From Acanthamoeba lenticulata (Eukaryota > Discosea > Longamoebia > Acanthamoebidae): DNA of 64,000 bases. The notes under the pieces were generated by a model. It ran no database searches. It saw only the letters and a list, made by a program, of their open reading frames with translations, and had not been told where the DNA came from. Of the stretch, positions 34,954 through 46,079 are shown in pieces. Positions within the stretch are counted from its first letter, which is position 1; each line of letters begins with the position of its first letter. The DNA lies in the NCBI GenBank assembly GCA_002179805.1, contig NAVB01000431.1:1-64000 (forward strand), in the 5' to 3' direction. A program made the translations under genes and the position numbers.

Positions 34954-37654
34954 ATGAATAGCCGTAAAGAAAAAAGAAAAGAAAAAGAGCACAAGATGGA
35001 CAGGCAAAGGGGTGAGGGGGATCGAAGGGACTCGTCCCACCGAGACGATGACAGGTGGCATCGAGACAAAAGGCACAGGTCGGATCGGCACGACGAAACG
35101 GAAGATGACGTACGCCTCTTGCACACAGCTGCTTTCAATTTTCTTGCACGGTTCTAACGATGGCCGTAGCGGGGCCGAGATTATCATGCACGATCTTCGA
35201 GGGAGTACGATCGGGGACGCGACCGAGATCGCGATAGGGACCGAGGCTACAGGGACGAACCAAAGGTGCCTTCGCAAGTCCTTGTTCTACGCAATCTGCA
35301 TCCCGACACCACCCAGGAGAAGGTTCAGCCCTCCTCCCATCATCCTACATGCCCGTGTAGCGCCTCTTCGGTCTCTTCAACACCTGTCGCTTCATCTTTC
35401 AGGTGTTGTACACGCTCAAGACCTACGGGCCGGTGAACGACGTGCGGCTCATTCGGGACAAGGTCACGGGCGAGTCGCGCGGCTTTGCCTTTGTCGAGTT
35501 CCCCTCGGTCGAGGAGGCGCAGCAGTTCCTGCAGTACCACAACGGGCGGCTCGACCTCGACGGCCGCATCGTCTACATGGACTTTAGCCGCCCCAAAGAG
35601 TCCGCCTCGCAGCACCACAACAGCCACGCGCCGTCCGAGTACAAGGACTGGATCTGCCCGCAGTGCTCCACGACCAACTTCTCGCGCCGGGCCGTGTGCT
35701 ACACGTGCCAGGCGCCCAAGCCGCTCAACCCGGTCCTCGTCTCGCAGAGCGCCGACGAGGTCGTCGAGCCCAGCCCCGTTCTGGCTCTGCGCGGACTCGA
35801 TCCCGCCACCATCGAAGCCTCTGTACGCGTCTCGGCCTCGCCGTTGTTAGTATTTGTCGACGGCCTGGCCTGACCCTGGGGCTGGGGCTCGGATTTCAGA
35901 TTTATGCGGCGCTGAGCGAGATCGCGCCGGTCAAGGAGGTGCGGCTCGTGCGGGAGAAGGGCACCAACATCTCGCGTGGCCTCCGCTTTGTCGAATTTGC
36001 CTCGCAGGAGCACGCCGCCTACGTGCTCCAGCGGCACGGCGGGCCCATTCACCAGGCGCTCCACATCGACGGCTGCCCCATACGGATGAGCTACGCCCGC
36101 AAAGCCCCCGAGCGGCACCACGGCCACGGCCATCACGGCGGCCACGGCCACCATGGCGGGCACGGCCACCAGCCGCCGGCCTACAACGCCGCGCTCGAGC
36201 AGGCCCAGTGGGCGGCCCACAACCAGACCGCCGCCGGGGCCGCCGCCTACTACGAAATGCAGCAGCACCAGCAGGCCTCCTCGGACCCGCAGAGCGACGC
36301 CGCCACGCAGGAGTGGAACAAACTCGGTACACACGCACGCTCGCCCTTGGCTGGGCTTGGCTTGGCTGACGTCAGCATGACGTGTTGCGCGCAAACAGGC
36401 TTCTATTACGACGCGCAGTCGGGGTATTACTACAACGCGACGACGGGCTACAGCTACCACCCGGTCACGCAGACCTACTACTCGTTCGACCCGACCACGC
36501 AGGCCCTCGTGGCGGTCACCCCCGAGGTGGCGTTGGCCGCCCTCCCGCTGGCTGCCGCCTCGGCGGCGACCTCGGCGACCACCGGAGGCGCGGCCACGGG
36601 CGCAGAGGCCGCCACGACCGAGGCCGCGACGGACCAGACGGCAGCGGCCAAGAAAACGGAAAAGAAAAAGAAAAAGGCCAAGCTCGCGCGTGACAAGAAG
36701 ATCAGCCAGGAGCTCGAGCGGTGGAACAAGAAGACGCACGAGCTCAAGCAGCAGGACCTCGAGCTCGAGGAGGCCGAGCGCCAGAAACAACAACAACAAC
36801 AGCAGCCGCCACAACAGAAGATCACCATCTCGTTCGGGACGACCGACCGCATCGTCATCGGCGCTCCGGTCGAGCCAGCCGCTGCGGCTGCGCCACAGGC
36901 AGCCGCTCAGGCTGAGGAGTCGGCGCCGTCCACCTTTGCCCCGGCCCAGTTCACGGTCATCAGCGAACCTCCTGCCGCCGCTACCGCGCCGCCGGCGGCC
37001 ACGGCGTCGTCCTCCCAGCCCGCGGCCGTCCCGGCCACCACGGTCACAACAACGCCGGCGGCGCAGACACCGGCGGCGACGACGACGTTCCCGCTGGTGA
37101 GCCCGCGCCCCGAGGTCGGGCTCGCCTTTGTGTGCCTCCTGTGCCGCAAGAAGTTTGAGAAGGCCCGCACGCTGGTCCTCCACCAGAAGCACTCGCCGCT
37201 GCACAAGAGCCTCGTGGAGCGCGCGCACGAGACCGAGGTGGAGCAGATCCGCGAGCTGACCCGAGCGCAGCTCAAGGAGAAGAGCGAGCAGCACGGCGGC
37301 GGTGGCGGCGGCGGCAAGAACAAGAAGCGATATTCGTCGACAACCGAGTTGTCATCGTCATCATCAACATCATCGTCCTCCACGTCGTCTTCGATGTCGC
37401 AGGCGGCGGCCGGGGCGGCGCTGGGCGAGGGCATCGGCGGGCAGATGCTGAAGCGCATGGGCTGGCGGCAGGGCGAGGGCCTGGGCAAGGACGCCTCGGG
37501 CGTCGTCGCGCCGATCGAGGTCTCGCGACGCAGCGAACGAGCCGGACTCGGGACCGAAGACGACCTGAACGACGTGGAGCTCGACCCCAACGACACCTAC
37601 CAGGACGTGGCCAAGAAGAAGGCCCGCGCCCGCCTCGCCTCCATGATGGTCTGA
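34954..37654 (+). CDS. RBM5: RNA-binding splicing regulator of the RBM5/RBM6/RBM10 family
   Basis: Domain order is diagnostic. An Arg/Asp/His-rich N-terminus starts MNSRKEKRKEKEHKMDRQRG. RRM1 follows (LVLRNLHPDTTQEK; SRGFAFVEF at about 35480). Next come a RanBP2-type zinc finger (YKDWICPQCSTTNFSRRAVC, 35640-35710) and RRM2 (LALRGLDPATIEAS; GLRFVEFAS). A His/Gly-rich linker leads to an OCRE repeat (FYYDAQSGYYYNATTGYSYH, about 36401). Then there are a Lys-rich coiled coil, a C2H2 finger (FVCLLCRKKFEKARTLVLHQ) and a G-patch (LKRMGWRQGEGLGKDASG, about 37448). This is the exact RBM5/RBM10 layout. These nuclear proteins regulate 3' splice-site pairing and alternative exon choice. The frame is interrupted by short introns (for example 35824-35900). 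Which vertebrate paralogue it equals cannot be said; a single ancestral gene is likely. Confidence 0.93.
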
Positions 37655-37864
37655 TTCTTGGTGTTGTTGGCCAATCCATTCCAGTTTGTTCGCAATCATT
37701 TATAAAAGCATAATAAAAGATTAAAGAATTCATTTTAGTGTAAATTTGTTTTTGTAAAGGAACATGTTGGCGAGGGAGGAAGAGGAAGCTCTTTTTAAAC
37801 AGAAAAATAATAGTCCTAAAAGGGATGCCGCCTGTGATGCGGCACGAAGAGAGACACGGGCAGG

Positions 37865-39339
37865 CTATGTGCGGATGAGGCGGATGGGGAAGTTCTCCGT
37901 CACGAGATGGCCGTCCTCGAACAGCACCACGAGATTGACCTGCCCTCGCCCCCAAACCACAAACCACAACCACCTGATCAGGTTCCGTGCGAGAGCCGAG
38001 AAGAGCGAGAAGAAGACATGGCACGGAACCTCAAACTCGATCTTGAAGGTGCGGGCGGCCACCGACGGGCAGGTGAAGAGGCGCGGGAAGATCATGAAGA
38101 TGGGGATCACCAGCTGTCGGCACACGTCGCCCTCCGCGATTTGAATGTTTTGGATCTCCGTCGCTGCACCACATCATGCGCAGGCACGTTGTGAGACATG
38201 ACACCCACTCCTTCGTCATCTTCATCAACATCATCACCATCAAGTAGATCGTACCCTCCTTGGCAAAGCCGTCGGCGCAGCCGCAGGTCTCGACTCGAAC
38301 GAGCTGGACCTCGACCGACTTGATGACGGCGTCGGCCTCCTCGATCACCAGCTCGCCCGTGAACGGCCGCGTGATGACGCACGTCGCCGTCGTCAGCTTG
38401 CCCGAGATCTTGAAGTTGGGGATCCGGTTGACGGTCGTCTTCTTGACGTTCTCGATCGACTGCGGCGTCACGCAGAACGGCACCTCCTGGTCCTTCGGGT
38501 AGTCCTTTGAGCTCTGCGCCAAACAAACGACAAAGGCTGGTGAGCAACGTTGTTGTTGTCGATGTTGTTGTTGTTGTTGTTGTGGTTGTGTTGACGAGGG
38601 CCAGCCAACGGCACCTTGACCTCGACGATGAACTCGAGGGACTTCTCGAGGGTCTTGGCCATGAAGCCCCGCACGCAGGTGGCGCGCAGCTGGTACTGGA
38701 TGTTGACGAACACGCCGTGGTAGGTCTCGTAGAGCTTCTGCCCGGCGAGCGGCTCCAGCTTGAACTCGAACGGGATCTCGGTCGTGCCGTCGGGCAGCTT
38801 CCCGGGCTTGGCCGCTTCGATCGGCACGTACACCATCTGCCCCAGGCCGCACACGCACACGCGCACGCACAAGACACACGCGCGCGTGTGGGTCGCGTTG
38901 GAGTTGTTGGAGGCGCGCGGGCAGAGGGGCGCACCTGGATGGGCTTGAGCGAGTTGTAAAAGGCCTCAAAGAGGCCCACGCTCTTGGCGCTGAGCTGGAG
39001 CGTGGTGTTGCCCTCCATGATCAGCTGGATGCCCTGGTGCGAGAGCGACCCCTTGCTCTCGATCACAATCGTCCCGCTCACCACCTCCTGCTCCCACCGT
39101 CCCATTCATCATCGTCATCGTCATTCACACAAGCAGACAGCGGTAGTGGCATGCAGAACAGCCTCACGCAGAGCAAGAGGTGGTAATTCGTTCGGCACTC
39201 GATGTGGGGAGAGTAATATTGTGTGATATGTGAAATGCGGAATGATTAATCTGGATAGAAGCAATAAATTGGAGAGTGGCCACCGCACCCCTGGGTGGTA
39301 GACCCGGTCCATGCGTTTGAGCTTGATATCCAACGACAT
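37865..39339 (-). CDS. VPS26C: VPS26C (DSCR3), arrestin-fold subunit of the retriever complex
   Basis: Seven or so exons assemble a protein that matches vertebrate DSCR3 closely along its length. They are MSLDIKLKRMDRVYHPG joined to EVVSGTIVIESKGSLSHQ, LQLSAKSVGLFEAFYNSLKP, LYETYHGVFVNIQYQLRA, CVITRPFTGELVIEEADAVI, VQLVRVETCGCADGF, NIQIAEGDVCRQLVIPIFMI, FPRLFTCPSVAARTFKIEFE, and a C-terminus ENFPIRLIRT. Retriever (VPS26C-VPS35L-VPS29), with the CCC complex, recycles cargo from endosomes independently of retromer. The first exon is only 51 nt. The gene is tail-to-tail with the RBM5-like gene, 210 bp between stops. A (GTT)n tract sits in one intron (38564-38583). Confidence 0.95.
38564..38583. 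repeat. (GTT)n microsatellite in a VPS26C intron
   Basis: Short GTT trinucleotide run inside the intron that separates the SKDYPKDQEVPF exon from the upstream VEVK exon. Confidence 0.85.
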
Positions 39340-39606
39340 GAGGGGCGAGGTCACACCACAAGTGCCAAAGTGTGGGCGTGAGGGAAAAAGAGAAGCTTGT
39401 TGTTCTTTCCCCTTGTTCAAAAACGTTTTTCTTTGATTTCAGACTTTTCTTCTTCCTCTTCCTCCTCTCTTTAATGCCACACCACCTTCTGCTCCAACAG
39501 TTGTGTAGTTGACTTGAAGACGTTCCTGGTTCATGAAGATAAACCAGAACAAAACTTGAAGATGAAAAATGTTTTTGTTTGTTTGTTCTTCTCTCGATGA
39601 TGACAT

Positions 39607-41812
39607 TCAAGGCTGGGCAGGAGAGGAAGCCGCCGAGGAGGACGAGCCCGCGCGGGCGAACGGCCAGAAGGCCAGAGACCGGACGAAGCGGTCAAAGAGG
39701 CGCGGGGCGCGCGGCCCCAACAGCGTCGGCAGCGCCAGCGAGAGGGACAGCACGGCCAGCGCCATCACGCCCGCCCACATCAGCTTCCGCCGCTTGGCCG
39801 CCACCGGCTTGGCCGATGATGATGACGATGTTGGGGCCAACGAGGAAGAAGAAGAGGAAGTGGAAGGTGAGGAGGTGGATGTTGAGGTTGATGTCGATGG
39901 CGGTGGTGGCGGCATCGAGGCTGGTGATGCCGAGGGGAGGCCGACGACAAGAGTGTCGCCATTAGGCGTGCTCGTGCTGAGGCCGTTTCGCGACGCCCCG
40001 CGGTGTCGGCGTCGTCGGGCCAGCCGCCGCTCGATCTCGACTGTGCCGCACGACACAACGCGACACACACGCGCATGTGCGTGAGACACGAGCGCATGAC
40101 ACGGCACGCGGGCGGGACATGACGTACTGTCCTGCACGGCCTGCTCGAGCTCGTCGGGGGTCGGTGGGGCGCCGTTCGTGGCCGAAGCGTTCAAGGCCGA
40201 GTGGGTTGCAGCCGCAGAGGCGGCGGCGAGGTCGGCCGTGGCCTGCGCGTGCTCGAGCGCAGCCAGGCGCTGGTGGAGAGACGGCAGCGACAGCGACAGC
40301 CCCGCGGCGCCACCCGCGCCGCCACCGCCGTTAGCGTCGGCGACGCTGAAAGTGTCGCCCGTCACCTCCTGCAGCGTCTGTTGCAGCCCTGCGCGCTCGC
40401 GTGGACCACGGCGCCCGTGCTCAGTGAGTCGATGACACAAATAACGAAGGCGGAGGAAGCCGGTACCGGCAACGCGCGTGAGGGCCTTGGTCAGCTGGCG
40501 CTCGAGGTTGGAGACCTCGCGCTCGAGGCCCTTGACCGCCGCGCGCAGCACCACGACCTCCTCTGCTGTGTTCACCCCGTGCTGATGCGTCCACCCCCGC
40601 CACACGATCGTGCAACACATCAGCAGGCTCGCCTCAAGCCGAGTACGTGCGTGTAATGCGTCAGTGTTGAGGCGCGCCGCACCTCGCCCAGGACCAGGAC
40701 TTCCCGCGCGTCGACGAATCGCGAGTCATCTTCGTCGTCGTCATCGGTCTCGTCACCCTCCTCTTCCTCCCCCACAGCCTTGTGTTGTGTGTCGTCGCGA
40801 CGTTGAAGAAGACTGTGCTGTTGTTGTTGATGAACATGGTGGCGGCCCGGCTGCTCGCCGCTCTCCTCACTGGCGCCGTCCTCGTCCTCGAACTCGTCGT
40901 CGGACGAGGACGGGTGAGTAGGGTGTGCCGACGAGGCGTGGAGCACCGCCGGGCTCGAGAGGCCCAGGTGGTGCATGTGCCGCCGCACGAGCTCCACCCA
41001 CAGCTGGATCGACGCCTCGGTCGACTCTCGCATGAAATTTTCCATCATTTCTGCAGTCCACGTCACGCCGTCAGCACGAAGGACAAAGACAAGGAGGATG
41101 TTGATCGATGTTGGGGTCCTGACCTTTGAAGAGCTTGCGCTTGTACTCGTCCCGGCCGATAATGGTGCAATGGAGGGTGCCGTCCTCGTTGATGGAGGCC
41201 GTCCACTCGACTCGCGTCTCCAGATCGACGCTCGCGCCGCCCTCGCCCATGGTCACCGCCGTCACCACCGCCTCCCTGCGCACACGCGCGGCCGCGTGAG
41301 TGAGGTCTCTCGTCGGCCGTCGAAGATGGGCTCAAGGAGGGGTTCCTTGGAGGTCGTACCCGCGGGGTGTGATGTGGAAGTGGAGGACCTCCTTGAACTT
41401 GCTGTTGCCTGGATGTGGGCCATCAAGCCATCACAAGGGTGAGGCGCGACCTTGGGAAAGTGAAACGAAGAAGGAGGGTGCGTACTTGTGAAACGCTTGA
41501 GCATAGGGTGAGCAGCTGGCGGCGGGGTGTAGCGGATGAGACGCTGCTTACGATTGCCGTCGGGCGCCTTGGTCCATGGCCCCAGGTGTATGTCTGCGGA
41601 TGTGGCAGAAGGTTTAGAAAGTTGGGGCAGTCATGAGGGGACAGTCGGGGGGAAAAAGCAACATGAGCAAAGAGATGAGTTTTGAATTCATTACCTGTGT
41701 TGCCTCTCTTTTCGTGCCATTGGTATGAGAACGAATCGCCCTCGAAAAAGAGCTCGAAGAATTGCTCCAACGAGAGCATGCCCAAGTTCTCCTCAACCCG
41801 AAATTCCTTCAT
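39607..41812 (-). CDS. VASt-domain, coiled-coil, C-terminally membrane-anchored protein (Aster/Lam-like)
   Basis: The start is MKEFRVEENLGMLSLEQFFE at 41812. The opening exons match a VASt domain (PF16016): LEQFFELFFEGDSFSYQWHE, KRGNT, then DIHLGPWTK, KQRLIRYTPP, KFKEVLHFHITP, GGASVDLETRVEWTA and GRDEYKRKLFKGQ. After this come an amphipathic segment (NFMRESTEASIQLWVELVRR), an acidic linker, a coiled coil (GLEREVSNLERQLTKALTRV) and a single C-terminal TM (LMWAGVMALAVLSLSLALPT, about 39774-39705). VASt/Aster domains bind sterol and move it between membranes at ER contact sites. No GRAM domain is seen before the VASt domain, unlike GRAMD1 or Lam proteins; an unseen 5' exon cannot be excluded. 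Confidence 0.8.
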
Positions 41813-42039
41813 TCTTGTGCTGCACGGCAAAATCACTGCCTCAAAGGGAATGCAGTGCTTATCTTCTTTCTTCGCCTCAAAATCTCTTCAGCCTGCGCGC
41901 CAGATGGTGTGCTTCCTGTTCCCGCCCTTTTTCTGGGCATTTCTCGCGCTGGTCCGCAAATAAGCATTTTTCTTGCATTTTGTATCAGTTTTTCTTGGAA
42001 GCAAGATAAAAGGCCATACGATCAATCTCAGCAGCCCAC

Positions 42040-43592
42040 ATGCCGCCGCTCTCTGGGGCTGGGATTAGCCTTGCGTTGCGAGAGCAACTTCGTAGCGTTG
42101 GCATAAACACGGGTATGGAATCAACTTTGTTTGCGATTCACACATGCCAACCATTTAAACGGTGCAGTTGAGGACGTCCTTGGCCAAGACGAGCTCGTGC
42201 TGGCTCATCGGGCTCATATTCCCGTGGAGGAAGTGCGTGCCCTGCAGCGCGCGCTCCGGCTGACCTATGCCGCCGCGCCCGTGTCCGCCGCCATGCTGTG
42301 GCAGCAAGCACGTGCCCAGCCACCGAGCCCCCTCTCCGTGGGCCTTGATGCGTGCGGCTCCCTGTCCAGGGCCCACTTGCTGCTGTCTGGCTTTGTCTCA
42401 CAATCTGTGCTGCTGATCTTTCGCAGGCTGAACGACCTCCTGGGCGGCGGCCTGTGGCCCGGCGAGGTCACGGAGGTGGTCGGTGGGGCGGCCACGGGCA
42501 AGACCGCCCTCTCCCTGCAGGCCTGCGCGGCGGTGTTGGCCGACCCAAGGGCCACCGTGGCCTACGTGGACTCGTCCAACGCCTTCTCGCCCACGCGCCT
42601 GCTGCCGCTTCTCTCCCACGTAAGGCTTTTTTTTGGAAATTCTTTATTTATTTATTTATGGTTTTGTGCTTGGCCGTGCGCTCACCACCCGCCTTGGGAG
42701 GACAGGCCGACCCGATGCTGGCGATGGACGCGCTGGCCCGCCTGCGGTGCTGGCGCATGCACGACGGCCAGGCCTTGCTCGCACTGCTTCATCAGCTGCT
42801 CGATGAGCTGGCAGCCAATAGCTCCGGTTCCTCGGACGGAGCCGACTTTGTGTCCAACCTTCGCTTGGTCGTGGTCGACTCGGCGGCGAGCCTTCTGTCG
42901 CCACTGCTGTCCTCGGGCGCCCTCGGTACGTCCTTCCTCGTGAGACTCACGGTCAGTCTGACTCACTACCGCGATGCAGGCCACTCGATCGTCAGCGGCA
43001 TCTCGCGGGCGCTCCGGCTCTTGGCCACGCGGCATAGCCTGGTCGTGCTGGTGCGTGCGACGCGCAGCTTCTCTCTTTCTTTCTCTGTTCTGACGAAACG
43101 GCCTTGATGCGAACCGCAGGTGAGCAATTACGTCGTCGGCGGCGGAGACGACGAGGCGAGGGGCAGCCTCAAGCCCGCCCTGGGCGAGTTTTGGGCCATG
43201 ACCTCGTCCACGCGGCTCCTTCTCCAGCGCCAGGCCTCCTCCATGCGGCCAGGTACCACCTGCCACCAGCCCCCCTGGAGGGACCTCTTGTACACCCAAC
43301 ACCCGAACTCACATCCGAGCGCGCAGACCCGGACGGCGCGGTGTCGGCGCTCTACAGCGCAGCGTTGACCAAGTCGTCGCGCCAGGTATGCACTTGCGAT
43401 TATAGAAATTTTTGGGAGTTATTTATTGATAATTTTTGTTCTCTTTTCTGGGCGATGGCTGTCCCACAACAGGCGTGCCGCGGCGATCGTGTGTGGTTTG
43501 TCATCGATGGACAAGGGCTCGCTTCCCTGCAAGCTGACAACCACCAGCATCAGCATCAACAACAGATGGACTACGAGGACGGTGGCCGCTAG
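42040..43592 (+). CDS. RAD51D: RAD51D-like RecA-family recombinase paralogue
   Basis: The start is MPPLSGAGISLALREQLRSV at 42040. The first intron joins VGINT to VEDVLGQDELV, a helix-hairpin-helix-like N-terminus. RLNDLLGGGLWPGEVTEVVG leads to Walker A GGAATGKT (about 42484-42507). A later exon carries Walker B (LRLVVVDSAASLLSPLLSSG). The next exons read ALRLLATRHSLVVL, then SNYVVGGG and SLKPALGEFWAMTSSTRLLL, the RAD51D pattern (VTNH.. KPALG..W...P.TR). In animals and plants RAD51D works in the BCDX2 complex to load RAD51 during homologous recombination. The protein ends in a His/Gln-rich stretch. The gene is divergent from the VASt gene, 227 bp apart. Confidence 0.88.
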
Positions 43593-44438
43593 TGGATAGT
43601 CCCTCCGCTGGACGTCTTGTACATACCTTACATACCTATATCATTACATTACATTCCATTACCCCTTCAACCTGGCCTTGGCCAGGCGCACGTCGGACGA
43701 CATCTGCCCCCCCCCCTTCTTCCCTCTCTCGTCCGTCTGTCCTGCTTGTCCAGCAGCCAGGCAGACAATGTCCCCACGGCGAGTTAGGCACCATGAACCA
43801 ATAAGGTACGCGCCCGGCCAGGCGCTTGTCGGGACTTGTCATCCGCGCCTTCTCCGGCCAGGTTCTGACTTCCTTCCGCGGAACGCAGGCCTTTGTGCCC
43901 GTGTGCGGGTGCGCCAAAGATCTCTTTTGGGCTTCTTCCGCGTCGTGACAAGGCGCGTCTCAACATGCCAAACCCGTCCGGAGGGGCGGAGGGGAGATCA
44001 CTGCGGGTACACGAGTTCGTCGCCGCAGCCAGCCCTCTGGAGCAACCGAAAGGGGCCGCGTTCGCACGATTCGGGGTCTGCGCTTGGGCCTCCCCGCCCA
44101 AGGCGGAGTACTGGGCCAGCCTCAGGAGTGTGAGTTGCCTCCTCCTCTCTCTCCCTATGGAGGAGGCGGGGAGCTCCAACGGAGTAACAGTTCGTCTCCG
44201 GACGACGACGTTGACATGCGGGAGGCCCATAAGAAGAGGACGTCCTCGAGTCTTTCTTCTTCATCGGCCTCTCGAAACCACCACCTTCACCAGCCTTTTA
44301 CCTTCTCTCTCTCGGCAAGAGTCACAGCGAAACCTCGCGCACACACCGTCGTCCGAGTCCTTCGCTTGCACCTTGCCTTTGCCCGAAGACCGATCTCTCA
44401 GTCGAACAACAGACCTGATCATCACCAACAACAACAAC
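43593..44438. other. Spacer upstream of the cysteine protease
   Basis: No independent gene is supported. A plus-strand frame is open through part of it but has no family resemblance. The stretch has a C10 tract (about 43707-43716) and pyrimidine-rich DNA close to the protease start, consistent with promoter and 5' UTR. Confidence 0.45.
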
Positions 44439-45808
44439 ATGATGCACGGAATGACGATGAAGTGGAGGCTTCCCTTCGCGTGTCTGCTGCTCTCGCTGGT
44501 CGTGTTGAGCGCCGCCATCAGCCCTCGCTTTGATGAGCGCGCCTACATCCTCCTTGCCGACAACCAAGTCGCTCGCTCCGAGTTCAACTCGTGGGCCAGG
44601 TATCGTCTCCTCCATCTTTCCCTTGCTCTTCTTCTTCTTCTTCAGTGTACTGACATGATGATGATGGCGTCATGTCATTCGCGCGTCGCCGCCAGGCTCC
44701 ACGGGCGAAGCTACGATAACCAGGAGTTTGGCTACCGCTACAACGTGTGGCGTGACAATGCGGCCTACATCGAGCACTTCAACGCCAATGCCAACGCCTC
44801 GTTCAGTCTTGCGCTCAACGAGATGGGCGACATGACCCTCGACGAGATCGCCCGCACCTACACCGGCCTCATGGCCCTCCCGCCTCAGGCGGCCGTCAGC
44901 CCGGCCGTCGAGCTCGACCTTGACGAGGAGGCTCAGCGGATCGAGCGCCAGGTGTCCTCCATGGACTGGCGCAGCTCGGGTGCCGTCACCGCCGTCAAGA
45001 ACCAGGGCGCGTGCGGAGCCTGCTACACCTTTGCCGCTAACGGGGCCCTCGAGGGCATGTACAAGCTCAGCACCGGCCAGCTCACGCCCCTCTCCGAGCA
45101 GATGCTTCGTACGTGCTATTTTATTTATTATTTATTATTTTACGTTTTCTCTTTTCTTTGCTTTTTTTAAAATCAACTTTTATTTTGATAAAATATCTCT
45201 GACCTCTGGCTCTGTCCAAACAGTTGACTGCGCGCAGGGGACGGGCAACCTTGGCTGCAACGGCGGCAACATGGAGGTGACCTTCTCGTGGATCCTCAAC
45301 AACGGCGGCGGAGTCAACACGATGGCGTCGTACCCCTGGTCGGGCGTGCAGAGCAGCTGCCGCTACTCGGCCAACGCCAACGGAGCCGTCATGAGGAGCT
45401 ACCGCCGCGCCTCGAGCGGCAGCGAGTCTGGCCTGCTGTCGCTGGCCGCGAACGGGCCCGTGGCCGTCGGCATCAACGCGTCTCCGCGCTCGTTCGCCTA
45501 CTACAGCAGCGGTACCCTGATCGACTCGTCGTGCACGGCGAGCGGCGTCAACCACGCCGTGACCGTCGTGGGCTGGGGCACCGATGCCAGCGGCAACGCC
45601 TACTGGTACGGCCTGCTGCCCCATATTTGTAGAGAGCACATGTTTTTTCAGTGACTTACACGATCACTCTTTACACAGGTTGATCAAGAACTCGTGGGGC
45701 ACGTCGTGGGGCCAGGGCGGCTTCGCGCAGATCGGGCGAAACTACAACAACATGTGCGGCATTGCCTCCATGGCCTCGCAGCCTTGCTACAACGCCAACT
45801 GCGCCTGA
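44439..45808 (+). CDS. Papain-family (C1A) cysteine protease, cathepsin L-like
   Basis: This is a preproenzyme. The signal peptide comes from MMHGMTMKWRLPFACLLLSL at 44439. The I29 inhibitor propeptide has FNSWARLHGRSYDNQEFGYR and LALNEMGDMTLDEI. The mature enzyme begins near MDWRSSGAVTAVKNQGACGA. Catalytic Cys is in CGACYTFAANGALEG (around 45012-45026), His in SGVNHAVTVVGWGTD, and Asn in LIKNSWGTSWGQGGF. GCNGGNMEVTFSWI marks the conserved disulfide loop. Four exons are separated by AT-rich introns (for example 45108-45224). The residue after the nucleophile is Tyr instead of the near-universal Trp. The protein is likely lysosomal, phagosomal or secreted. Confidence 0.92.
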
Positions 45809-46079
45809 GCTTAGACATCTCCTCCCTTCTCGGCTCCTTGCCCTTTGCCCCATGTACAGCTTTTTCTGCTCTTTTTTCTGTTTTTTCTTGCAACAAGAAG
45901 GCCCCAAGAGGGTGGACGTTTCTTTCAATTGCCCAGATCTGGTGGTTTGCTTGTTTGGAAACACTTTTCTTTATTAGGGTTTCGCATGCAACCAAGTGGT
46001 TTAGAAAAAAGAAAGAACCTTCAAAGTTCTGCCCACTGTGTGTAAAGAAGAGTGAGCTTGAGGTGTTGCCCTCGTCAAG

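Noticed and set aside
35699..37294. Minus-strand open frame of about 530 codons
   Set aside because: Antisense to the RBM5-like gene; the sense strand carries ordered RRM, zinc-finger, OCRE and G-patch domains.
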